DNA of 64,000 bases from UBA5078 sp964538025 (lineage in GTDB: Bacteria; Pseudomonadota; Gammaproteobacteria; Pseudomonadales; Pseudohongiellaceae): positions 365,644 through 429,643 of the forward strand of contig CAZICZ010000001.1 of the NCBI GenBank assembly GCA_964538025.1. The letters are read 5' to 3'. Shown piece by piece: positions 10,345 to 19,400 of this stretch. The stretch's first letter is position 1. The number at the start of each line of letters is the position of its first letter. The position numbers and the translations under genes are program-made. The notes under the pieces were generated by a model. It saw only the letters and a list, made by a program, of their open reading frames with translations, searched no databases and was not told the DNA's origin.

Positions 10345-10990
10345 ATCCTCTCCCTTGCTGCACAGCTCGCTCGATCGCCTGATTCTCCAATGTGATCAGG
10401 CGCTGCGCACCATCGTGCCGGGAAGCAGTCACCCGCAACGTCCCTCTCCTGCCAGTGCGCACACGGAAGCCGCGCTCACAGCCGATGAACAACAGCATGC
10501 CGCCTCCCTTATGCGAATCAACCACACGGGAGAGGTGTGTGCGCAGGCGCTTTATCAGGGACAGGCCTTGACGGCGAAATTGCCGGACATTCGCGAGGCC
10601 ATGGAAAAGGCGGCACAGGAAGAGATTGACCATTTGGCGTGGTGCGAAGAGCGCTTGCAGGCCTTGAACAGCCACACCAGCGTGCTGAATCCCGTCTGGT
10701 ATGCCCTGTCATTCGGGATCGGTGCTATGGCTGGATTGGCAGGCGACCGCTGGAGTCTCGGCTTCGTTGCCGAAACCGAGTCGCAAGTCTGTGAACACCT
10801 GAAGGATCATCTGCAGCAACTCCCGCCGCAGGACATCAAAAGTCGGGCCGTCTTAGAACAAATGGTCATTGACGAACAACACCATGGTGACACCGCCCGT
10901 GATGCGGGAGGTGCCACATTGCCTGCGCCAGTCACATTGGGCATGCATCTCATGTCTGTGGTCATGAAGAAGACCGCTTATCGTCTGTGA
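10337..10990 (+). CDS. coq7: 3-demethoxyubiquinol 3-hydroxylase
   Basis: Coq7 is a di-iron hydroxylase of the last hydroxylation in ubiquinone synthesis. In the 217-residue protein the iron ligands are visible in two ferritin-like pairs: E in HTGEVCAQALY, ExxH in QEEIDHLAW, E in ETESQVCEHL and ExxH in DEQHHGDTA. The ATG at 10337 overlaps the end of purD and gives the usual length; earlier in-frame starts would lie deep inside purD. Presence of Coq7 indicates aerobic ubiquinone synthesis by this route. Confidence 0.93.
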   Translation: MPESSPLLHSSLDRLILQCDQALRTIVPGSSHPQRPSPASAHTEAALTADEQQHAASLMRINHTGEVCAQALYQGQALTAKLPDIREAMEKAAQEEIDHLAWCEERLQALNSHTSVLNPVWYALSFGIGAMAGLAGDRWSLGFVAETESQVCEHLKDHLQQLPPQDIKSRAVLEQMVIDEQHHGDTARDAGGATLPAPVTLGMHLMSVVMKKTAYRL

Positions 10991-10997
10991 TTGGCGA

Positions 10998-11423
10998 TCA
11001 GTGCGATTCCTGCACCACTTCAAAACTGTGCGTGATTTTGACGCCGGCGTTGCCAAGCATGATGGACGCCGAACAGTATTTTTCAGCAGACAGTGCCACG
11101 GCTTTTTCCACCTGCTTCTCATTGATATCCCAGCCTGTCACCCGGAAATGCAGATGGATCTTTTCGAACACGGCGGGCGTGGCATCCACGCGCTCTGCCT
11201 CCAGTTCTGCAATACAGCCTGTCACGTTCTGACGTGCCTTTTTGAGAATGCTGACCACATCATACGAGGAACATCCCCCGACACTGATTAACAGCAACTC
11301 CATTGGCCGCATGCCAATGTTCTCCCCCCCGCTGGATTCGGGTCCTTCCATCAGGACAGAATGCCCTGTACCTGATTGGCCCAGAAATTTCACCGCGTCT
11401 ACCCACCGCACCTTTGCTTTCAT
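10998..11423 (-). CDS. OsmC/Ohr-family protein
   Basis: This 141-residue protein belongs to the OsmC/Ohr fold, whose members reduce organic hydroperoxides through two conserved cysteines. Both are present, in SVGGCSSYDVVSIL and AEKYCSASIML. The sequence most resembles the YhfA-like subgroup often found next to crp in gammaproteobacteria, whose substrate is not established. It converges on coq7 and diverges from crp, and the 213-bp gap to crp holds a long imperfect palindrome. Confidence 0.85.
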   Translation of the reverse strand: MKAKVRWVDAVKFLGQSGTGHSVLMEGPESSGGENIGMRPMELLLISVGGCSSYDVVSILKKARQNVTGCIAELEAERVDATPAVFEKIHLHFRVTGWDINEKQVEKAVALSAEKYCSASIMLGNAGVKITHSFEVVQESH

Positions 11424-11516
11424 CGCTTGCTCTCTCTTGTCAGGAACACGGCGGCCTCAATGAGGCCATGCCATGCAGAATGCGGCAGATTACCACAGAC
11501 AAACGGGAAGGACGAT

Positions 11517-11563
11517 GTGGCAAACATTCACAGCGTGAGCATACTGTGATATGCATTTGCCAC
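11517..11563. repeat. Nested imperfect palindrome between the OsmC gene and crp
   Basis: Outer arms GTGGCAAA (11517-11524) and TTTGCCAC (11556-11563) are perfect inverted repeats. Inside them, TCACAG (11528-11533) and CTGTGA (11544-11549) form a second inverted pair around a 10-bp centre. The order of the inner arms is the reverse of a standard CRP site. The element lies about 75 bp upstream of crp and about 95 bp upstream of the OsmC gene, so it may be an operator for either or both, or a hairpin in a leader. No function can be read from the sequence. Confidence 0.6.
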
Positions 11564-11636
11564 CCTTTTGGATGACGAAAAAACAAACAAATCGGGTTCT
11601 TTCCGCACCAAAGGCAACATTCAGGAGTGATCAATT

Positions 11637-12272
11637 ATGGCGCTTATGGCAATCACGCCACATATCAAGGATCTGGAGAATTTCCTGACCAATTGCCATC
11701 GTCGGCGCTATCCGAATCGCAGCACCATCATTTATGAAGGGGACACCTGTAATACGCTGTATTACATCATCGAAGGGTCCGTCTCCGTGATTCTCGAAGA
11801 CGATGATGGCAAGGAAGTCGTCATTGCTTATCTCAATCCGGGCGATTTCTTCGGCGAAATGGGACTGTTTGAACAGAAGGAAGCACGCAGTGCCTGGTGC
11901 CGTGCACGTACCGCCTGCGAAATTGCGGAAATCAGCTACGCCAATTTCAACAACTATATTCGCCTTCACCCCGAAATCGTCTTTACGATCGGCAAACAAA
12001 TGGCGCATCGTCTGCGCAATACGACCCGCAAGGTAGGCGATCTTGCGTTTTACGATGTCACCGGGCGCATTGCCCGCACACTGATCGAATTAAGCAAGGA
12101 GCCCGACGCCATGACGCATCCGGATGGCATGCAGATTAAAATTACGCGTCAGGAATTGGGACGTCTGGTCAATTGTTCTCGGGAAATGGCAGGCAGGGTG
12201 TTGAAAACGCTGGAAGAGCAAGACCTGATTCACGTCAAAGGAAAAACCATCGTCGTCTTCGGCACTCGCTGA
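11637..12272 (+). CDS. crp: cAMP-receptor-type transcription regulator (Crp/Vfr)
   Basis: This 211-residue regulator has the cyclic-nucleotide domain (GSVSVILEDDDGKEVVIAYL, then the cAMP-phosphate loop GDFFGEMGLF). It also has a C-terminal helix-turn-helix, RQELGRLVNCSREMAGRVLKTLEE, nearly the E. coli CRP recognition helix with its Arg-Glu pair. The Glu in FGEMGLF and the downstream arginine in QKEARSAWCRA are the expected cAMP contacts. It lies close to trpGDC, as in Pseudomonas where the orthologue is Vfr. Initiation at MALMAI (11637) or four codons later (MAITPH) are both possible. Confidence 0.94.
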   Translation: MALMAITPHIKDLENFLTNCHRRRYPNRSTIIYEGDTCNTLYYIIEGSVSVILEDDDGKEVVIAYLNPGDFFGEMGLFEQKEARSAWCRARTACEIAEISYANFNNYIRLHPEIVFTIGKQMAHRLRNTTRKVGDLAFYDVTGRIARTLIELSKEPDAMTHPDGMQIKITRQELGRLVNCSREMAGRVLKTLEEQDLIHVKGKTIVVFGTR

Positions 12273-12281
12273 TCCGGTACG

Positions 12282-13022
12282 CTAAGCAGCCCGGTCAGCG
12301 TAATCATCATTTGCGGATCTTTGCCGCTCGGCGTGCGAAATCTGCTCTCTTCTCGATTCGATATATTTCAGTTTCTCTGCGCCCCCTGTGCCTTTCAAAG
12401 GGCCGCTGAGCAGAAAACTTTCTGCCGCACGGAAATGAGCCGACGCTTTGCGCAAGTCTCCATGCGCCATCGCCATGTCGGCCATATGAATATTGGAGTT
12501 GACCCCTACCAACGCACTAAGCATGCCCAGATGACGCGCCGTGGACTCGAGTTGATCCCCTGTTACCTGTCGGATCTGGTAAAGATGGCGAATCAGACTC
12601 AACGCGTCCGTGATGAGTGCCCGCGCCTGAAAGACCTCGCGGTCGCTACTCAAGCTCGTGCGCTTGTCCGTCTTGGATTGCCCCTCCGGTTTTTCAGGGG
12701 GTTTTTCAGTCTTGCCCGCGTCTGCTGTAAGGCTACGTAACTCCTGCTCACCGTTTCCTCGTGCCGGGTCAAGCCGCTGAATCCGCGCCAGATCATTTTT
12801 CAACGGGCCCATCAGCACCTTGACGACCTCCTGATTGTCATCCAGTGCCTTCAAGCCCCGGATAACCTTTATCAACGCCGCACTGCGACGATCCAGCGCG
12901 GCAAGCCGGTAAAGGCGAATGACGTCGCTGTCCTGACGTGCCTGAATGATCTGCGCGAGCACAAGCGATCCCACCATGACGGCAAGCAGGAGGATGAGCA
13001 CGAGAGGGCTGGAAAAGACCAT
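12282..13022 (-). CDS. Hypothetical membrane-anchored protein
   Basis: I do not recognise this 246-residue protein. It has one N-terminal transmembrane helix (LVLILLLAVMVGSLVLAQII) followed by a largely helical, charged soluble part. A Lys/Pro/Glu-rich linker lies at about residues 104-125 (EKPPEKPEGQSKTDKR). The predicted topology places the soluble domain in the periplasm or cytoplasm with a single anchor. It converges on crp (9-bp gap) and follows dgkA by 103 bp on the same strand. No cysteines or catalytic motifs stand out. Confidence 0.6.
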   Translation of the reverse strand: MVFSSPLVLILLLAVMVGSLVLAQIIQARQDSDVIRLYRLAALDRRSAALIKVIRGLKALDDNQEVVKVLMGPLKNDLARIQRLDPARGNGEQELRSLTADAGKTEKPPEKPEGQSKTDKRTSLSSDREVFQARALITDALSLIRHLYQIRQVTGDQLESTARHLGMLSALVGVNSNIHMADMAMAHGDLRKASAHFRAAESFLLSGPLKGTGGAEKLKYIESRREQISHAERQRSANDDYADRAA

Positions 13023-13125
13023 GGAGCACTCGACACAGGTGAGTCATGAACCCGGTATGAGTTCATCCCCTCTGTTATCGGCGCATTCGGGAAGAGATTT
13101 ACTGATTTCTGTGCGAAAGGGACAA

Positions 13126-13512
13126 TCAGAACAGCACAAGGGTCCACACGAGGGCGACGAGGAGCATGCCGAGAAAGACAGCTGCAGACCCAATATCCTT
13201 CGCTTGACGGGAAAGTTCGTGATATTCGGTGCCGACTCGATTAACGACGGCCTCGACCGCAGTATTCAACAGCTCGATGATCAGCAATAGCACCAGCACG
13301 CCGATCAGTAGCACTTGCTCCACCGCAGTTTGCCCTAGATGCAGGGCGATGGGGGTGGCGATCAGCAGCACCAGCACTTCCAGACGAAACGCCTCCTCCG
13401 ACCGAAACGCCGAGCGGAGTCCCGCAAGGGAATAGCGCAGGGCCGCGATCAGGCGCGGAATGCCCTTGCGTTTGGGAGGGATCTGCCCCTTTTGGGCGGC
13501 GTCACGGCTCAC
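13126..13512 (-). CDS. dgkA: Diacylglycerol kinase
   Basis: DgkA is a small trimeric integral membrane kinase that phosphorylates diacylglycerol, recycling lipid released by membrane-derived oligosaccharide and LPS modification. The 128 residues contain three membrane helices and the signature EAFRLEVLVLL and ELLNTAVEAVVNR, with conserved catalytic glutamates. The GTG start overlaps the trpC stop by four bases (GTGA). It is therefore the last clear member of a trpG-trpD-trpC-dgkA operon. Confidence 0.93.
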   Translation of the reverse strand: MSRDAAQKGQIPPKRKGIPRLIAALRYSLAGLRSAFRSEEAFRLEVLVLLIATPIALHLGQTAVEQVLLIGVLVLLLIIELLNTAVEAVVNRVGTEYHELSRQAKDIGSAAVFLGMLLVALVWTLVLF

Positions 13513-14303
13513 GAAAACACCTCCACCAGCTTCGCCCCGGGGTCCTGAGCGCGCATAAAGGTCTCGCCGATCAGAAACCCGTAAATCCCTTGGACCAACA
13601 TCGCCTGCACATCGTTCGCATCGTGAATACCACTTTCAGTGACCAGTAATTTCCCCGCCGGCAGGCGCTGGGCAAGGCGGTAGGTCACGGAAAGATCCGT
13701 GTGAAAGGTGTGAAGATTGCGATTATTGACGCCAATCAGGTCGAAGCCCGCGTCCAGTGCGGTGTCCAGCTCCACTTCGTCATGCACTTCCACCAACACG
13801 TCGAGCTGCATCTGTGCCGCATACGCGGCGAGCTCCTGCAGCTCTGAGGGGGTCAGGGCCGCAACGATCAACAGTATGCAATCAGCCCCAATGACCTTGG
13901 CTTCTGCCACCTGATATGGAGCAATGATGAAGTCCTTGCGAATGACCGGAAGCTGACAGGCGGCGCGCGCCTGTTGAAGGAAGAGATTGTCGCCCTGAAA
14001 AAACTCACGATCGGTCAGCACAGAAAGACACGTGGCTCCCGCGGCTTCATATTGGGTGGCGATCAGCGCAGGATCAAAATCCGGCCGTATCAGTCCCTTG
14101 CTGGGGGAGGCCTTTTTAATCTCCGCAATCACCGCTGGCTTTTTGGCGTCCATGCGGGCACGCAACGCCGCGATAAATCCACGCTTGTCCCGGTTTTGCC
14201 GGGCGAGTTGCTCCAGTTCAGTCAGAGAATGCTGTGCACTGTCCCGCGCTATCTCGAGATGTTTCTGAGCAATGATTTTTTGCAGAATTGTCGGGTTGTT
14301 CAT
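13509..14303 (-). CDS. trpC: Indole-3-glycerol phosphate synthase
   Basis: TrpC converts carboxyphenylamino-deoxyribulose phosphate to indole-3-glycerol phosphate in tryptophan synthesis. The 264-residue monofunctional TIM barrel shows AEIKKASPSKGLIRPDFDP (catalytic Glu and Lys), VIRKDFIIAPYQ, LVEVHDEVELDTA and GVNNRNLHTF. The ATG of MNNPTIL at 14303 is preferred over longer in-frame extensions that would run into trpD. It lies 16 bp after trpD and overlaps dgkA. Confidence 0.96.
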   Translation of the reverse strand: MNNPTILQKIIAQKHLEIARDSAQHSLTELEQLARQNRDKRGFIAALRARMDAKKPAVIAEIKKASPSKGLIRPDFDPALIATQYEAAGATCLSVLTDREFFQGDNLFLQQARAACQLPVIRKDFIIAPYQVAEAKVIGADCILLIVAALTPSELQELAAYAAQMQLDVLVEVHDEVELDTALDAGFDLIGVNNRNLHTFHTDLSVTYRLAQRLPAGKLLVTESGIHDANDVQAMLVQGIYGFLIGETFMRAQDPGAKLVEVFS

Positions 14304-14319
14304 CGTCGACACTGGTGCC

Positions 14320-15342
14320 TCACATCGACGAGCTGACACGCGCCAGCTCCTCGAGTTTACGCAGTGCAGCGCCCGATTTGAGGACCTCCAGCGCACGCGC
14401 CACGCCTTCTGCAATACTGGAAACGACATTGGCGGCATACAGCGCGGCGCCTGCATTCAATGCCACAATATCGCCGGCATCTTCATTGCTGTACGCCAAG
14501 GCGGCACGCACGAGTGCGAGACTTTGCTGTGCATCGTCTATCTGCAACATGGCAAATCCCTGACGACGACGCAGACCGAAATCTTCCGGGATGATGGTGT
14601 AATGGCGCTGCACGCCGGCCTGCAATTCGCCCACTCTCGTCGGCGCGCTGAGGCTGATCTCATCCAGACCGTCTTCGGAAGACACGATCAGCACATGTTC
14701 ACTGCCAAGAGACGCCAGGACATTCAGCATCGGGGCAATCCACTGGGGATCATTCACCCCCAAAAGCTGATTAGGCGCCGACGCTGGATTGGTGAGCGGT
14801 CCCAGCAAATTGAAGATGGTCCGTACGCCGATTTCACGGCGGGGCCCAATGACATGTTTCATGGCACTGTGATGGCCCGGGGCAAACATGAACCCCACGC
14901 CGACGGTGTCGATGCACTGCGCGACCTGATCCGGTCCCAATGTCAGTTTCACACCGGCGGCCTCGAGTAAATCTGCACTGCCGCTCTTGCTGGTGGCGCC
15001 ACGATTGCCATGTTTGGCGACACGCGCGCCGGCACAAGCAACGACCATGGCCGCCGCAGTCGATATATTGAAGGTATCCGTACCTGTCCCGCCCGTGCCA
15101 CAGGTATCCACGAGGTGCGTCTTGTCAGCGACCTCAACCCGCGTGACCAATTCGCGCATCACGGTGGCCGCCCCCAGCAATTCATTGGCGGTAATTCCCT
15201 TGAGCTGCAGAGCCACCAGAAAGGCAGCAATCTGCGCGTCGGTCATTTCACCGGCCATGATCCCGCGCATCAGCGCGGTCATCTGATCAGTGTCCAGATC
15301 CTGTTTCAGGCAGAGGTGACGAATCGCGGCTTTTATGTCCAT
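14320..15342 (-). CDS. trpD: Anthranilate phosphoribosyltransferase
   Basis: TrpD transfers phosphoribose from PRPP to anthranilate. The 340-residue protein has the PRPP-binding DTCGTGGTGTDTFNISTAAA, the KHGNRGATSKSGSADLLEA segment and GPRREIGVRTIFNLLGPLTNPA. It sits between trpG (15-bp gap) and trpC (16-bp gap), all on the minus strand, the trpGDC arrangement of Pseudomonas-like bacteria. Confidence 0.97.
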   Translation of the reverse strand: MDIKAAIRHLCLKQDLDTDQMTALMRGIMAGEMTDAQIAAFLVALQLKGITANELLGAATVMRELVTRVEVADKTHLVDTCGTGGTGTDTFNISTAAAMVVACAGARVAKHGNRGATSKSGSADLLEAAGVKLTLGPDQVAQCIDTVGVGFMFAPGHHSAMKHVIGPRREIGVRTIFNLLGPLTNPASAPNQLLGVNDPQWIAPMLNVLASLGSEHVLIVSSEDGLDEISLSAPTRVGELQAGVQRHYTIIPEDFGLRRRQGFAMLQIDDAQQSLALVRAALAYSNEDAGDIVALNAGAALYAANVVSSIAEGVARALEVLKSGAALRKLEELARVSSSM

Positions 15343-15357
15343 GGTGTGTCCTTGAGT

Positions 15358-15945
15358 CTAGCGAGGGGGTGCGTCCAGAAAATTCTTGAGCAGCTGGTGT
15401 CCATGCTCACTGAGAATGGATTCGGGATGAAACTGCACCCCTTCCACGGCCAGTGTGCGATGTCTGACCCCCATGATTTCATCGATACTGCCATCTTCCT
15501 TTTTAGTCCATGCCGTCATCTCGAGGCAGTCAGGCAGGGACGCTTTTTCGATCACCAGTGAGTGGTAGCGTGTCGCCGTAAAGGGCGACGGCAGGCCGGT
15601 AAACACCCCCTTCCCCGCATGGTGCATCTGGGAGAGTTTGCCGTGCATCACACTGTGCGCGCGCACAACCTTGCCTCCGTAGGCCTGTCCAATGCTCTGG
15701 TGCCCCAGGCAAATGCCGAGCAGGGGGATTTTGCCTGCGAAATGAGTGATGGTGGCAACGGAAATGCCGGCCTCATTGGGGGTGCAGGGGCCAGGGGAGA
15801 TGACAATTTTTTCCGGTGCCATCGCCTCGATGTCGGCCAGGGTCAGGGCATCGTTGCGAAAGACCTGCACGTCCGCCCCCAACTCCCCCAGATACTGGAC
15901 GATGTTGTAGGTGAAAGAGTCGTAATTATCGATCATTAACAGCAT
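15358..15945 (-). CDS. trpG: Anthranilate synthase glutamine amidotransferase component
   Basis: TrpG supplies ammonia from glutamine to TrpE. The 195-residue class I amidotransferase has the nucleophile cysteine in LLGICLGHQSIGQ and the His-Glu pair in VQFHPESILSEHG; the oxyanion strand is ISPGPCTPNEAG. It may also serve p-aminobenzoate synthesis, as similar proteins do elsewhere. It is the first gene of trpGDC-dgkA. Its partner trpE lies about 44 kb away at 59612-61090. Confidence 0.96.
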   Translation of the reverse strand: MLLMIDNYDSFTYNIVQYLGELGADVQVFRNDALTLADIEAMAPEKIVISPGPCTPNEAGISVATITHFAGKIPLLGICLGHQSIGQAYGGKVVRAHSVMHGKLSQMHHAGKGVFTGLPSPFTATRYHSLVIEKASLPDCLEMTAWTKKEDGSIDEIMGVRHRTLAVEGVQFHPESILSEHGHQLLKNFLDAPPR

Positions 15946-16436
15946 TGCGCGGATATCCTATTCCTTTATGTAACTTAATCTAATAGCCGAAAGTTTAGAT
16001 ACCCGCACTTATACACGCTACTTACGGTGATAATCGAAAACAGGGGGAGGAAAGCGCCGGGTTCAATATAGCATTTTCGCCTAAAAACGCCCAATCTCAA
16101 AGTGATCGGGCAATTGAAGAGCGCTCGGATAAATAAGGGGGGCACTACTGGAATCGGCGGGCGATGAACTTAGTTTTATTCCTCTATGAGAAGAGTCATG
16201 GGAGGACGTGTTTCGCAGTTACCCTTCCCCACGCTGTAAGCACGTAAACTCACAGGAAAGTGACACATCTTTTTGCAACATAAAAGTAAGGTACCCAATG
16301 GGGTATAATTTCATCCCGCTAGTGATGCGAGTGAAGAAAAAGGAGAGAGCTCGCAGGAATGACTATCCGACCACCCTATCGTCAAGATCCTCGAAACTCT
16401 CTCATTTAAAAAATACCGCCATCAGGACTCTACTAA
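15946..16436. other. Gene-poor intergenic stretch at the island edge
   Basis: The 491 bp between trpG and the end of the giant gene hold no convincing gene. One frame opens from 16208 for 88 codons but is basic, unlike known proteins, and runs into the 3' end of the giant gene on the other strand. GC content drops across this stretch from trp-like to the AT-rich island. The trpG promoter must lie in its left part, but I cannot place it with confidence. I see no tRNA, attachment-site duplication or terminator. Confidence 0.5.
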
Positions 16437-19400
16437 TCACAGACCGAAAAGTATTTGCACCCCTGAACTGCTAATCACTTCGTAGTCCATTTTTCCGTCG
16501 CCATTGGCATCTTTCACTCTGAAAGCGATACCTTCGCTATTCTTGGTAACATTTAGATAGGTTGTATCCGCTTCGCTCAAGGAATTCACAAAGTAACTGG
16601 GCTTAAACTGCCCAACACCAGCCAATGTCACTATTCCGGTATCTTTATTAGTACTCGTTTCGATGCCTGCAGCAGATGCAGTCGTGTAAAACGCGGGATC
16701 TTCAATCGCTGGGGTAATGCGTTGTTTCACGCCGTTGTTACAGACCATTTCAAACGCGTAATCAGCAGAAGTGTTTGTCCCTGCAGGAGCAGTAAACGTC
16801 ACGGAGGAACACGTTCCACTTGCCTCTAAATTTTCGAATGCAAAGCTACCGGCAAAACGCTGACTATTTGATAGAGAGATGCTGATATTTCCTCCTTGGA
16901 GGTAATTCAACTCGTATCCTGCCTTAGTTATTGCTTGAGTAAAGCTGGCATTGTTGGCTGGTGCTCCGCCAATCTCTAACGCGTATCCTCCACTGACAAC
17001 AAGTACTTGTCCGTTCGGAAGATATGAAACTCCCTCTGGGACCAGATCTGGGACTATGCGAACTGACTCAAGGAGTCCGATGTATTTCTCTTTACCCGCC
17101 CTCACCTCGATAAAAGAGGTATCTGGCACACTGACAACGCTAATATTTCCTTCAAGCGATTCTACAGATTTGTTCGTGCCGTTAGCATCTAGATCAGCCC
17201 AATTCAAGTTACTTGAAAAACCAGTGCCGAAATTGAAAACCTTAGATACTAAAGAAAATGCAACAGGACTGATCGGACTAAGCGCGTTTCTCTGAGAAGG
17301 AAGTCGTTTAGTTCCTTCAGATATTTGCGCAGTAGGTACATCAGAGCTTCCCAGTAGATTTGGGGTGCCTTTAATCACCGAAGCCTTTGCTGTAGGCGAC
17401 GAATTCACGAGCGTCCTTATTGATTCCACGGACACTGTAAAATCAGCTCCGGTAATTGAGGGAGGCAAGGAACTCACAAGTGCTCTGGCTGCAGATTGTC
17501 CTAAAGTCTTCAGCTTATCGACCATTTCCTGCTTAATTTCACCGGTAGTTGAGTTTGTGCTTTTAAGGAGTTCAGAGGTTACATTCACCACTCTCAATAC
17601 GGCTGTCGGTGACGTATTTTCCGTGATCAAATTGGAAGCGCTTACCACCGTATTGGTTGCAAGAGTCGAAACTTGCTCTTTTTGGGCAATAGACAATGGA
17701 GTTGAAGACACTGAAAGAGCGTCCAGAACTTTTGCAATGTTGTCGATAGTAGAAACACTTGCATTTTCCGCTTGCGCAGTTGCCCCAGAAGTTTGAGTCG
17801 CCATCCCAGCTTTTTCTAAAACAGCAGTAGCGGTAACCAAAGTAGACAGAACCGATGCCGGAGCGAGGGTCTTGGCCTCTATTAACCCAAGCGTACTGAC
17901 CAATAATTCACTGGAGTCATTCAGGACTTCGTTGATGTTCTGAAGAACTTCTGCGGGCGTTTCATCTCCTTCTCGAGGAATTACTATCGAATCTAGCTTG
18001 CTACGAAGATCAACGTCTTTCTGATTAACCTCAATAGTTGAGGAATCATTCAATGGATTACTCGTTGGGTTTTGTGGAGGCGTGTTACTACTCTGGCTAG
18101 TGCCATTATTTGATGCCGGCACCTCAGATACGGTTACCGTCACTGAACGAGTTGCCGTATTGCCTGCCCGATCACTGGCAGAGAAGACAACTACCGTATC
18201 ACCAATCGGGAAGAGACCAGGGGCATTGTGCGTTACCACCACACTGCCATCAATGGCATCAGTGGCCGTCGCGAAGGACAAAAACGACGCGATTTGGCTA
18301 TTGGTGGCCGGAGTTCCATTTTGATCAGCCGCCGCCACCGTAAGGCTGGCGGGTGCTGTGATAACAGGCGCTGTAGTATCAGATACAGTTACCGTCACTG
18401 AACGAGTTGCCGTATTGCCTGCCCGATCACTGGCAGAGAAGACAACTACCGTATCACCAATCGGGAAGAGACCAGGGGCATTGTGCGTTACCACCACACT
18501 GCCATCAATGGCATCAGTGGCCGTCGCGGAGGACAAAAACGACGCTATCTGGCTATTGGTAGCCGGAGTTCCATTTTGATCAGCCGCCGCCACTGTAAGG
18601 CTGGCGGGTGCTGCAACAACGGGCGCCGTTGTGTCTGATGAAGAGCTCGCAGCTGCAGAAAGATCGCTCGCCAAGCAACTCAGAGTCATGCCAGACTCGC
18701 TCCAGTCGCTACCAGGATCAAAGGCGTTGAAAACAACGTACGTTTCCTTAAAGGTCGAGGAAACTGTAGCAACACCAAAGCCCACTAGACCCTCAGCATT
18801 AACATCACCGCTATTGTCGTTAAGGATCGAAAGATTAAAATCCCGATGCCCCCAATTCGAACCCGAATCATCATAAATCCAAGCATAAATAGAGTGCTCA
18901 ACTGGGATTTTGCTGAAGTCCCCGCTATCTCCGGTATACGCAAGATTTTCTGCATATCCATAGAAATCAAGAGAATCACTAATGGTGTCCTTCGCTTCCA
19001 GTCGCTCCCATGGGGTTCTTGTTGACGTGCCATTGACCGTCATCTCTAGTTGGTGATTCAAGCTTCCGTTAATTGCCAACAGCTCAGCGTATTGTTGTGC
19101 GACCGCTGCAACTTCCGTGCTTACACCTTCGAATGGAGGCAAACCGCGCGCAATACGTTCCGCATTGACCAGGTATAACCCCTTTTGTTGAATCGACAAT
19201 GTAAACCACTTATGAACTTTGTCTCCTTCTGCGCAATTTCCAGCGCCATCAGGGCAAACGAGCTCTTGAAACGCCGAAGGGAAGGAAAAGGTTTTAAATG
19301 CTGACAATACCGAATTATCACTTAGTCGCGCAGCACTAAAATTGGACTCGATATCCGTAATAGTAGCTTGCGTGCGACTACCTACCCACGGTCTATCAGA

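Noticed and set aside
15946..16060. Attenuator or leader peptide in front of trpG
   Set aside because: No short frame with consecutive Trp codons and no hairpin with a T-tract is visible.
16357..16410. A 16-codon frame starting MTIRPPYRQD after GCAGGA, possibly the front of a gene cut by the island
   Set aside because: Too short to identify, and no remainder is found; it could be chance.
16208..16474. An 88-codon open frame with a good -10-like TATAAT at 16304-16309 nearby
   Set aside because: The frame is basic, resembles no family, overlaps the 3' end of the giant gene on the other strand, and the hexamer lacks a suitable -35 at 17 bp.
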